A DNA stretch of 64,000 nucleotides from Halichondria panicea. Taxonomy: Eukaryota; Porifera; Demospongiae; Suberitida; Halichondriidae. The notes beneath the pieces were generated by a model. It was not told where the DNA came from. It saw only the letters and a list, made by a program, of their open reading frames with translations, and searched no databases. Made by a program: the position numbers and the translations under genes. The DNA lies in contig NC_087386.1 in the NCBI RefSeq assembly GCF_963675165.1, forward strand, positions 3,974,169-4,038,168, read 5' to 3'. This document shows positions 56,373 through 64,000 of this stretch, piece after piece (within the stretch, counting starts at the first letter, position 1; each line of letters starts with the position of its first letter).

Positions 56373-59300
56373 TTCCTCTCCCCTTCTCCTGCGACATTCA
56401 TGTCGGGGTGAGAAATAGGCAATCGGGAGAGGGCGTCTGCGTTTTGGTTGTCTTTGCCCTTCCGATAGCGGACAGAAAAGTTGAATGGTTGCAAGGCCAG
56501 GCTCCATCGGATGAGACGATTGTTGTTCTCTTTCATTCGCTCCATCCATTCCAGGGAGTGATGGTCCGTCTGGATTACAAAGGGTCGTCCTAGGAGGTAG
56601 ACTCGGAAAGCTTCAACAGCAAGTTTAATTGCCAGGCACTCCTTCTCCACGGTCGAGTAGTGTTCTTCTCGGTTAAGGAGTTTTCGGCTAAAATATCCTA
56701 CAGGGTGTTCAGCGCCATCCCCATCAGTTTGGCTGAGGACTGCCCCTACACCTCGCTGGGATGCATCGGTTTGGAGGACAAAGGCTCTCGAAAAGTCTGG
56801 ATTGTGCAATATCGGCTGTGACAACATCTGCTTCTTCAGGGTCTGGAATGCTGTCTCACAAGCTGGTGTCCATATTACTGTTGAGGGTAAATTCTTTCGG
56901 GTGAGGTCGGACAGGGGGGCGGCAATGGAGGCGAAATCCGGGATAAACCTCCTGTAATATCCAATTAATCCAAGGAAACAACGCACTTCTTTTTTCGTTT
57001 TTGGTCTTGGAAATTCCATCATTGCCTCTAGTTTTGTTTCCTCTGGTTTCACCACTCCACTCCCAACGACATGGCCTAGGTATATACAGTGGGCCATCCC
57101 AAACTGACATTTGCTGAGCTTCATGGTTAGGCCGGCATCTTGGATCCGCTCCAGCACCTGACGTAAATGGTAGAGGTGGTCCTTCCAATTGGAGCTGTAG
57201 ATTACAACATCATCTAGGTATGCTGCAGCATATTCTTCCAGTCCTTGCAGTACCCGGTCCATTAGCCTCTGGAAAGTTGCCGGTGCGCCTTGCAAGCCAA
57301 ATGGCATAACATTGAAGTGATAAAGACCAAAAGGGGTTACAAATGCCGTCTTCGTCTGGGCTTTCTTGGTGAGGGGTACCTGCCAGTATCCTTTTGTCAG
57401 ATCCAAAGTGGTGATGTACTTAGCTTGGCCTAGTCTGTCGATCATCTCGTCAATGCGGGGCATTGGGTATGCATCTGCCTCAGAAACTCCATTTAGACGT
57501 CGATAGTCAACGCAGAATCGCATAGTACCATCTTTCTTCTTCACCAATACAATAGGGGCTGACCATTCACTTGTCGAAGGCTCGATCACTCCATGTTCTA
57601 GCATTTCCGCAATTTCTTTCTTCACTGTCTCTCGATAGGCATGAGGTAAGCGGTAAGGAGGCAACCTGATTGGGCGTGCCGTTCCGGTTTCAATGTCGTG
57701 CTCAATGATTGCTGTCCGTCCTGGGGTGTCTCGCATAGCTTCTACGAATTCGTTGGTTAGCTGACGGAGGTCATACTGTTGGGTCTCTTCCAGTCGCTTG
57801 TCCATGACAATCTTCTTTGTGATACCGTCACTTTCTTTCCACAACGGGAGTTCATCCGTTAATTCTCCTCTCTCTTCCTCCGCCAAGAGGTTTGGGATCG
57901 TGGGGGTATTCCACTTTCGCAACATGTTGATGTGGAAGACTCTTCTCCGCTTCTTGTGATCGAACATGTCCACTTCATATGTCACCGGTGAAATCACTTT
58001 CTTCACGGGGTAGGGACCTTGCCACTTCGCTAGGAGTTTGTTGGTCGAGGAAGGTAGAAGGACTAGTACGTTGTCCTCTACCTGCAGCTTCCTCTCTCGT
58101 GCATTTCGATCATACCACTTCTTTTGGGTTGTTTGGGCCTTCTTCAGATTCTCACAAGCTAGCTCCGACATCTTGGCGAGTTTTTCTTGAATCGTCAGGA
58201 CATAAGAAACGACACTCTCTGTAGATTTCTTGCTAGATTCCCACGATTCTTTGAGCACATCAAGAGGTCCTCGCACCTGCCTTCCATACATTAGTTCGAA
58301 GGGAGAAAATCCGGTTGATGACTGGGGTACTTCACGGTAGGCAAACAGCAAATACGGAATTAGTTGGTCCCAGTCTTTTCCTTCTTCATTGGCGGTTTTG
58401 CGAAGCATGGACTTCAAGGTTTGATTGAAACGTTCTACTAATCCGTCCGTTTGAGGGTGGTAAGGGCTGGTCTTGATCGGCTGTATCTTCAACAAGCGGT
58501 AGAGCTCTGCTAGCAATCCAGATGTGAAATTAGCTCCTTGATCAGTCAGGATCTCTCGGGGTATGCCTACTCTTGAGAAAAACATTATCAGCTCCTTGGC
58601 TACGTGCTCAGCATCTATGGTTCGTAGGGGGACAGCTTCTGCGTACCTTGTACTATAGTTGCAAATCACCAGGATGTAGCGGTTTCCCGTGCGGCTACGA
58701 GGAAGAGGACCCACGATATCCATAGCAATACGTTCAAACGGCTCTCGAATGATGGGTAGGGGAATCATTGATACACGCTGCTTTTTCCCCTTTGATGTCC
58801 TCTGACACTCTTCGCACGATTGGCATAGCTTCTTCACATCTTCGAATACTGTCGGCCAATAGAACCGCTGGAGAATTCGTTCTACGGTCTTTCGCTGCCC
58901 CATGTGGCCAGCCATTGGAATATGGTGAGCAAGGGACATCACTAGGCTACGGCACGACTCTGGTAGCACCAACTGCTGTATCGGGCTGCTGTCTTCGCCA
59001 TGGGGTGAGATCCATTGACGGTAAATCAGTCCATTTTCTTCGTGAAAGACCATCTTGCTGGCTCCAGTAGCACCGTTCATTGCTTCTCGAATACCTTTAA
59101 GCGTGACATCTTCTTGCTGCATTCGTCGCAACTCAATGGGGGACAGGTCCAAGGGGTGTGTCTGCTTGTTTTGAGCCACTTCACGCCTCTGCTGCCTCTT
59201 CTCTCTCCTAGTTAGTTGCTGGTGTTTCTTTACTTCGAGAAAAAGATCTGGGTCCATCTCTGCGCCAATTGGCATCTCAGCAATTTGGTCATCGGTTACG

Positions 59301-60994
59301 TCCAAGTCCGTTAGCATCTCGGCTTGTTGGTCATCAGGAGTGTTGGGAGTGTTTGGAACCATCTTGGCCACTTGGTCATCAGGCATCTCATCAGTGGATG
59401 TGTCGGACGTGGTAGTAGGCTGTTTGATTCCCTCCTGTTGTTGTATCTTCTCCAGTTCCACTCTTTCTTCTTCGTTTTTCTTGGCCTGGGCTCTGGTCAT
59501 TACGGCAAGGGCTTCTTCAGTCCGAACTGTCCCTTTCTTATTCTGTAACATTTCGAGTAGGCCTGCCACATCTCGTCCGAGTAGCACTGGTACTGGGAGG
59601 GTCTTTGAAATTGCTGCTTCGATTTGGTGTCTTCCTTCTCCGAGGCCAATTTCTACACTTACGAGTGGATATTCTCGAACGTCTCCGTGAGCACATCGGA
59701 TGCGAACTCGTCCTAGTTGCTTCTTCTGTGGTAGCAGATCACTTCTCACCATCGAACGGGCACAACCGGTGTCAAGGACAATCTCGTCTACTGCTTTTCC
59801 CTCCACTGTGCCGGATCGTGTAATCTGGGGGTTGATTTTCTTCTCCAACTTGTCCTCATTCATGTACACCAATTCAGTTTCTTCTGTGAATAGATTTGAC
59901 TTGCTAGGGCGATTTGCGGCAATATGTCTGGTCTCTTGGCAGTTGTAGCATTTGATTTTGTTCCATTCCATCTTTGTTTTGTTGGCCTCCCTCCGTCCTT
60001 TCTCTGTCCTTCGATCAGCCATAGCCTTCCTACAGTCTTTGGCAATATGGCCCTTTATCTTGCAGTAGTGGCACGTTTTGGTTGCTCCGCTCTCACTGCT
60101 GGGCCGACGAGTCTCTCGTGGCGGTAACTCCTTAGGATCAAGTTGACGGGAATGAACATAGCTGTCGGCCAGTCTTCCCGCTTCTTCTCCGGTAGTGGGC
60201 TTTCGGTCGCCCAACCAAATTCTCAGGTCTCTAGGTATCCCCTCCATCAGTTGCTCCACTACAATTTTCTCCTTGAGTGCTTCCATCGTGGTGCAGCCTG
60301 CTGTCCATTTCTCCAGGAGGTCTCTCAGTTTTGTTGCGAGCTCCAGGTATGCCTCCCCTTCGGCCTTCTTCGTAGTTCGGAAGCGTTTGCGGTACGTTTC
60401 TTCGCTAATATCATAGCGTTGCAGTATAGCTCTTTTCACGTCCTCATAGTTCTTAGCTTTCTCTACATCCATTGCAGCAAAGGCCTGCTGGGCTCTCCCC
60501 GTAAGTTGTGGCGCTAACTTATGGGCCCAGTGCTCTTCTTTCACTTCAAAGGCTGTCATCAGTCGCTCAAACGTAGTCAAGTATGCCTCAATGTCTTCTT
60601 TTTCCGTGAGTTTGGCTAGGTTCAAATGTCGTAGATCTTCCGCTCGTTTCGCCTTGATCTCCTCTCGACTCTGATTTAGGTCCATCCAGTTTCTCATCAT
60701 TTCCACCTGACTTTGCATCATTTGCATTCTTTGTTCACTTTCTCTCTCTCTACGTTCCTGTTCTTCTGCTCGTTCTCGCTCTCGTTGTCTGTTCTCTTCT
60801 TCTCTTGCTCTGGCCCTTTCCGTTTCTGCCTCGTCACGGCTCCGGCGATCTTCCAGCAGCATCTGTAGAAGTTCAGTCACTCCAGTTCCTGTCTCTGCCA
60901 TCGTTATTACAGCTTGGTCACTCTCCACGTCTTGTTCTGTTTCGTTCACCGATTCTCCTAGGTTGTAGATTCTGCCAGTCCTTGTCACCGACAT
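56360..60994 (-). CDS. Gag-Pol polyprotein, 1,544 residues, order Gag-PR-INT-RT-RNaseH
   Basis: Single frame. Gag: Arg/Glu-rich coiled-coil (about 50-110); capsid to about 285 whose last part (RFRTTKKAEGEAYLELATKL, DLLEKWTAGCTTMEALKEKI, LEGIP-type) resembles the SCAN fold; CCHC knuckle CHYCKIKGHIAKDC at about 308 and a second, decayed knuckle (CYNCQETRHIAA). Protease VLDTGCA near 410. Integrase: HH-CC finger (LAHHIPMAGHMG ... CQSCEEC, about 690-730), catalytic D759, D818, E854, and a GPY/F module (LAKWQGPYPV, about 990); no chromodomain. RT follows: YAAAYLDDVVIY at about 1260. RNase H has LQTDASQRGVGAVLS and IQTDHHSLEW. The C-terminus crosses the polypurine tract into the LTR. Start ATG 60994 is 78 nt inside the 5' LTR. 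No frameshift or stop. Confidence 0.95.
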   Translation of the reverse strand: MSVTRTGRIYNLGESVNETEQDVESDQAVITMAETGTGVTELLQMLLEDRRSRDEAETERARAREEENRQRERERAEEQERRERESEQRMQMMQSQVEMMRNWMDLNQSREEIKAKRAEDLRHLNLAKLTEKEDIEAYLTTFERLMTAFEVKEEHWAHKLAPQLTGRAQQAFAAMDVEKAKNYEDVKRAILQRYDISEETYRKRFRTTKKAEGEAYLELATKLRDLLEKWTAGCTTMEALKEKIVVEQLMEGIPRDLRIWLGDRKPTTGEEAGRLADSYVHSRQLDPKELPPRETRRPSSESGATKTCHYCKIKGHIAKDCRKAMADRRTEKGRREANKTKMEWNKIKCYNCQETRHIAANRPSKSNLFTEETELVYMNEDKLEKKINPQITRSGTVEGKAVDEIVLDTGCARSMVRSDLLPQKKQLGRVRIRCAHGDVREYPLVSVEIGLGEGRHQIEAAISKTLPVPVLLGRDVAGLLEMLQNKKGTVRTEEALAVMTRAQAKKNEEERVELEKIQQQEGIKQPTTTSDTSTDEMPDDQVAKMVPNTPNTPDDQQAEMLTDLDVTDDQIAEMPIGAEMDPDLFLEVKKHQQLTRREKRQQRREVAQNKQTHPLDLSPIELRRMQQEDVTLKGIREAMNGATGASKMVFHEENGLIYRQWISPHGEDSSPIQQLVLPESCRSLVMSLAHHIPMAGHMGQRKTVERILQRFYWPTVFEDVKKLCQSCEECQRTSKGKKQRVSMIPLPIIREPFERIAMDIVGPLPRSRTGNRYILVICNYSTRYAEAVPLRTIDAEHVAKELIMFFSRVGIPREILTDQGANFTSGLLAELYRLLKIQPIKTSPYHPQTDGLVERFNQTLKSMLRKTANEEGKDWDQLIPYLLFAYREVPQSSTGFSPFELMYGRQVRGPLDVLKESWESSKKSTESVVSYVLTIQEKLAKMSELACENLKKAQTTQKKWYDRNARERKLQVEDNVLVLLPSSTNKLLAKWQGPYPVKKVISPVTYEVDMFDHKKRRRVFHINMLRKWNTPTIPNLLAEEERGELTDELPLWKESDGITKKIVMDKRLEETQQYDLRQLTNEFVEAMRDTPGRTAIIEHDIETGTARPIRLPPYRLPHAYRETVKKEIAEMLEHGVIEPSTSEWSAPIVLVKKKDGTMRFCVDYRRLNGVSEADAYPMPRIDEMIDRLGQAKYITTLDLTKGYWQVPLTKKAQTKTAFVTPFGLYHFNVMPFGLQGAPATFQRLMDRVLQGLEEYAAAYLDDVVIYSSNWKDHLYHLRQVLERIQDAGLTMKLSKCQFGMAHCIYLGHVVGSGVVKPEETKLEAMMEFPRPKTKKEVRCFLGLIGYYRRFIPDFASIAAPLSDLTRKNLPSTVIWTPACETAFQTLKKQMLSQPILHNPDFSRAFVLQTDASQRGVGAVLSQTDGDGAEHPVGYFSRKLLNREEHYSTVEKECLAIKLAVEAFRVYLLGRPFVIQTDHHSLEWMERMKENNNRLIRWSLALQPFNFSVRYRKGKDNQNADALSRLPISHPDMNVAGEGERNVVN
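56373..56392 (-). other. Polypurine tract of the LTR element
   Basis: Minus strand GCAGGAGAAGGGGAGAGGAA lies directly before the 3' LTR, where plus-strand synthesis should be primed. It overlaps the last codons of the polyprotein frame (GEGERNVVN). Confidence 0.85.
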
Positions 60995-61052
60995 ACAGAT
61001 CTACCATTCGCTTCTCAAATTTGTGGGTCTCGAAAAACCACTGTCTTCGACT

Positions 61053-61070
61053 ATCCCACCGCTGCCACCA
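61053..61070 (-). other. Primer-binding site, complementary to tRNA-Leu 3' end
   Basis: Minus strand TGGTGGCAGCGGTGGGAT, two bases after the 5' LTR. Its complement, ATCCCACCGCTGCCACCA, equals the 3' end (with CCA) of animal tRNA-Leu(AAG) as I remember it. Confidence 0.82.
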
Positions 61071-61072
61071 AT

Positions 61073-61362
61073 TGTCATGAGCCCCCGGCTGCGCCAAGGC
61101 TCGCAGTTGACTTAAACAGAACACGATCCAAGTAAATAGGAGTCCTCTATAACTTTAACATGAGAACAGAACTGAACATAACTCCTTCTCTAGCTATTTT
61201 ATACAGACACATGCACCAAAAATCTAGATTGTTCTACAACACCCACAAAGTTCTAGAATACTGAACCTCTGGAAGGTTCTTAACACATAAAGTTCTGGTC
61301 CTTTACCACGGAATGTTCTAGTTCTTAATTAACCCAGTCACAGAATGTTCTAGTTCACCACA
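61073..61362 (-). repeat. 5' LTR (minus-strand element)
   Basis: 290 bp, the same as the 3' LTR apart from one substitution seen. Should contain the promoter and polyadenylation signals, but none is distinctive. Confidence 0.93.
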
Positions 61363-61974
61363 CTAACAAAGTCACGGTTCACTTGGTCTTTCGAGGAGAG
61401 TGTGTTAATGTATAGAGGGTCGTGGGTCATGAAATGCTTTTTGCACTTTTGACATCGCATATCTAGTCCAACTACAGCATAGCACAACTTCCGCTTGCCG
61501 ACAGAGTTTGCAATGATACGACTTACAATGAGGGCATCTCCCTTTGGTTGGACAATAGACCAGCTTTCTTGGTGTGGTTTTCGTTCCGATGATAACAGTT
61601 CGCCAATCAGTGGTGACTGGTAGCTAGGTTTGTCAAATTTTGGTGGAACAGGTCCTGGTGTTATACCAGTCAATTCAACCTATATATGAACGTAAATAAT
61701 ATAAAATTAGTTCGAAAGGCAACAATCAAAATCGACAAAATGTACAGCTTGTGACACAAAAATAACGCTAGCAAATAACAGAGAGGCATAAATGTCCACC
61801 TGTCACAGCTAACCCTAACCCATTATGCTACATATATACATGTCTGACTGTACAGTACATAAGCACTATAAATTCATGCACGCAGATACCTCTGCTGATG
61901 TAGTAACCATTGTTTTCTCCTCCAAAGGGTCAGGAACAAGTTGTGTATCCATTGTAGTCGCCTCCTCGTCTAAA

Positions 61975-62890
61975 TCAAAATTCAGCCACATCAGTCACTG
62001 TCACTGATCGTCCATAATCGTACCTGATCTTTAGGTCTTTTTCAGACCCAGTTGTGGCAATTGACCAATCAGGAAAATCGTTGCACAGACCAAGTGCTGT
62101 GTAGTGCTCACAAACCTACATAGATATGTACATATACACGTGAAAGTGACATCCAGCATGGAAACACCCTATTATAGCACATGTGTTATGATAGGTATGT
62201 ACATGTACAAAGTAACATAATAATACATAATGTACGCATAATTATAGCATACATACAAACCTTAGGTGACATCTATCAGGTGGAATTTTTTTCCAAGAGC
62301 ACGCAGACGTCGCCGGTTGTACGCTATCAGCCACCAACCCAATCTTGTATCGAAGACTTCAGCACCAATGCCTCGTTGGGAGTAGTCCAGAACAGAGTGA
62401 ACAGCTTCGACTTTGTTGGTACCACGCAGTGACTGGTAGTGGTCTAGGTGATGACCAGTGTGGTGGTAGTTCACTGTGCCAACCTTAACAAATGGCATGT
62501 TGGAAGACAGCTATTACTCTACCCACATGAGCCACAGTTAAATTGTCCACTTTTAAACCTGCTGATACCGCCTGTGGTTGACATTGGCGATCCAGAGCGT
62601 TCAAAACAAGGAGCATCCTTTTGGCAACAGATTCTGGGTCTCCTACAACTCTCCGAATATACTTCACACGTTCAGAGCGAGTGGGGGGTCCTTCAAGTTT
62701 AGCTGCTTCCTTAGCCCTCAATAACTGCTCTCTGTCTGATTGGTGCTAAACAAACATTGCCTGGCTCAAGTCAACAAGAAATTTCTTCCGCCGAGGGTGT
62801 TCTGCATTGATTTTGCGTAGTATTGCATTGAGCTTTACACGAAAGATAGTACGCCACAAGGCAGCCACACTTGTGCCTGGGTCACTATGT
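61975..62890 (-). pseudogene. Transposase-like family, copy B: 5'-truncated tandem copy
   Basis: Recognisable blocks in minus order: VAALWRTIFRVKLNAILRKI through EHPRRKKFLVDLSQ (62760-62880), KLEGPPTRSERVKYIRRVVG then AKRMLLVLNALDRQC (62530-62700), HYQSLRGTNKVEAVHSVLDY and VFDTRLGWWLIAYNRRR (62270-62480), and a final exon 61975-62115, VCEHYTALGLCNDFPDWSIA then TTGSEKDLKI, ending at TGA 61975. Homologous throughout to the C-terminal half of copy A, which starts 23 bp further on. Frame changes (an A-run at 62287-62293, and others) and a 3-residue deletion show that it is dead. Sequence upstream of about 62890 is unrelated to copy A. Confidence 0.7.
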
Positions 62891-62899
62891 ATAGGAGGA

Positions 62900-63367
62900 T
62901 TACCGGGCTTGCTTTTCACAGAGGTAAAATCCAATGATGCCTTCATCAAATTCGAAATCAGGAATATCTGGGGCGTACACATACCAGGGCTTGATACGTG
63001 ATTCCTTTGGTGTCTTGATATCAACTGTTGACCATCCGGGCACTTTGTTGAAGTCGTCAGCTGCTGGATTGTAGTCACATGTGTACGTTCCGTCGGGTGT
63101 TTCGTACAGGTAGGGTTGTAACAGTTCTCTAAGCACTAATGACTCCCATTTATCAGATGTTCCGCAATATGAGGAGTAGGCAAAAAAGATATTTTCCAAT
63201 TGATGTCCTACTCCATGCTTGACATTTTCCTTCCACATGCGTGCCAGAAGATTGATCAATTCAGTATCATTGTATGGAAATTCCAATGGAAGTTGGAAGC
63301 TGACGATCGTCTTGGCACGAACATGCTTCGCCATAATGTCTAGGAACATCGAACAATCGAGGGGCAT
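62900..63367 (-). CDS. Unrecognised 155-codon coding fragment upstream of copy B
   Basis: Open frame MPLDCSMFLDIMAKHVRAKT, then FQLPLEFPYNDTELINLLAR and LLQPYLYETPDGTYTCDYNP, with RIKPWYVYAPDIPDFEFDEG near the end. The composition is protein-like (aromatic-rich, balanced charge), unlike the random open frames in this window. An overlapping frame upstream (63267-63458, MHDAVEYVFSHVYTLDF) could be its true N-terminus across a frameshift or intron. No domain recognised; it may be another part of the same mobile family or a captured host exon. Confidence 0.4.
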   Translation of the reverse strand: MPLDCSMFLDIMAKHVRAKTIVSFQLPLEFPYNDTELINLLARMWKENVKHGVGHQLENIFFAYSSYCGTSDKWESLVLRELLQPYLYETPDGTYTCDYNPAADDFNKVPGWSTVDIKTPKESRIKPWYVYAPDIPDFEFDEGIIGFYLCEKQAR

Positions 63368-63459
63368 GTCGTTCAGGGTTCATTGGTAGTGGTCCTAGAA
63401 TAGAGGTGAAATCAAGTGTATACACATGCGAGAAAACGTACTCCACAGCATCATGCATT

Positions 63460-64000
63460 ACCTGTGAAAGTTTTGCGTATATTATTTGGTGTTTGAGGTA
63501 GATAGCATGCGATAATGATTAGAGGTAGATTGGACAGTGTAGCCATTGTAAAGGTATGAATGGGGACTATACTGTTGTAATAAATAATGATAGATGTAGG
63601 GATCGGAGAGTAGCTAGATACACAAGGTATACTATGTGGTGAGCGGGCACTTATCTCCTTTCCGAGCGAGGTTGCTGTCAGGAACTAGCTGGAAGGCTGG
63701 CAGGTATGTTCAGGTTAGTAAAGTTGGAGCACATGTAAAGTTGGAGCACATGGTATTGCTTTAGACTGTGCATGCGCACAAAACCAATTTAACTTTTCTA
63801 CACTGAACGATCTTCACCTGGCAATTTAAGAATGTTTAGCTTTTCTATACTGAACGATCCTGAGCGTCCGGGGTGGGGGGCCACGCCCAACTACCTCTGA
63901 ACATGTGTATTGAGATAAACAATGTTTACAACACTTCAATAAGATAAACAACGTGAACAATAATTATAAATAATAATCATATTATACGTGCACAAATTCA
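63460..64000. other. Right edge, no gene seen
   Basis: Short direct repeats (aagttggagcacatg twice at 63721-63751, and cttttctacactgaacgatc / cttttctatactgaacgatc at 63794-63860). No coding evidence. Confidence 0.5.

Larger units (their letters stand above)
56078..61367 (-). mobile_element. Complete Ty3/gypsy-family LTR retrotransposon with integrase before RT (Gmr1-like)
   Basis: Two nearly identical LTRs (56083-56372 and 61073-61362) with TG...CA ends, flanked by the 5-bp target duplication CTAAC (56078-56082, 61363-61367). Element proper 56083-61362, 5,280 bp. Internal features in minus-strand order: primer-binding site, one uninterrupted gag-pol frame, polypurine tract. I see only one difference between the LTRs (gatctag vs aatctag near 56229/61219), so the insertion is young and the copy could be active. 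It interrupts an exon of the transposase-like gene; removing it with one target repeat restores the reading frame FVSGKGN. Confidence 0.95.
54513..61952 (-). pseudogene. Transposase-like (RNase-H-fold, CxxC) family gene, copy A, split by the LTR element
   Basis: Deduced exons on the minus strand: 61890-61952 (ATG, MDTQLVPDPLEEK), 61368-61679 continuing after the retrotransposon at 55933-56082, 55350-55873, 54774-55211, 54513-54722 (stop). The first part has a zinc-binding-type MRCQKCKKHF block. The middle has acidic positions spaced like an RNase-H-fold nuclease (LAVDHQQKVVKRT, YLYVDCGCC, IKLDAMHLMLRI). The C-terminal exons carry HYQSLRGTSKVKAVYSVLDR, VFDARLGWWLTGYNRR and a VCEHYVAHGLC block. 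It resembles sequences often left as an unnamed domain (DUF6729-like, from memory) in animal repeats. Broken by the insertion, an in-frame TGA at 55939-55941, a 10-bp tandem duplication near 55350-55370, and a frame change between 55211 and 55345. Confidence 0.65.

Noticed and set aside
56408..60517. Many plus-strand open frames opposite the gag-pol polyprotein (for example 60143-60517, 59340-59690)
   Set aside because: Antisense shadows of the 1,544-codon frame; no domains and they change composition with the sense codons.
1..64000. tRNA, rRNA or snRNA genes
   Set aside because: No cloverleaf A/B-box pair or conserved rRNA block was found by eye; a covariance search would be needed to exclude them.

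Overview
This is eukaryotic, almost certainly metazoan, DNA. It has many short exons with GT-AG introns, a VPS13 gene, an ankyrin-Roc-Death gene, FN3/transmembrane receptor-like genes, and a dense mixture of DNA transposons, MITEs and one LTR element. The AT-rich background, the small foldback elements and the Roc/Death gene suggest an early-branching animal such as a demosponge. That placement is inference; no species-diagnostic marker is visible.

Layout. (1) 1416-19890, minus strand: the first 37 exons (about 1,440 codons) of a VPS13A/C-like bridge-type lipid-transfer protein; the gene continues past the left edge. Two unrelated plus-strand genes sit inside its introns: a single-pass membrane protein with an FN3-like ectodomain and tyrosine motifs (9327-11103) and a small secreted cysteine-rich protein with an FGF-binding-protein-like cysteine pattern (13240-13902). 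(2) 20.6-28.9 kb, plus strand: a recent segmental duplication of a six-exon single-pass protein with PPxY motifs. Copy 1 is intact and carries a later 1,271-bp transposon insertion. Copy 2 preserves the empty site but has a broken C-terminus. Between the copies lie a 1.1-kb foldback transposon and a remnant of a Crypton-type tyrosine recombinase. (3) 29779-41612, minus strand: a 14-exon gene for an ankyrin-repeat, Roc-like GTPase, COR-like protein with two Death-like domains. Most of its ankyrin repeats are encoded one per phase-1 symmetric exon. (4) 41.6-54.5 kb: no gene seen; MITEs, microsatellites and tandem repeats. (5) 54.5-63.4 kb, minus strand: two tandem broken copies of a transposase-like family (RNase-H-like plus CxxC). 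One is split by a young, complete 5.28-kb Ty3/gypsy element whose integrase lies upstream of reverse transcriptase (Gmr1 order).

Most exon boundaries were set by splice consensus plus reading-phase continuity, and the phases close exactly across the VPS13, Roc/Death and PPxY genes. No RNA genes or CRISPR arrays were seen.
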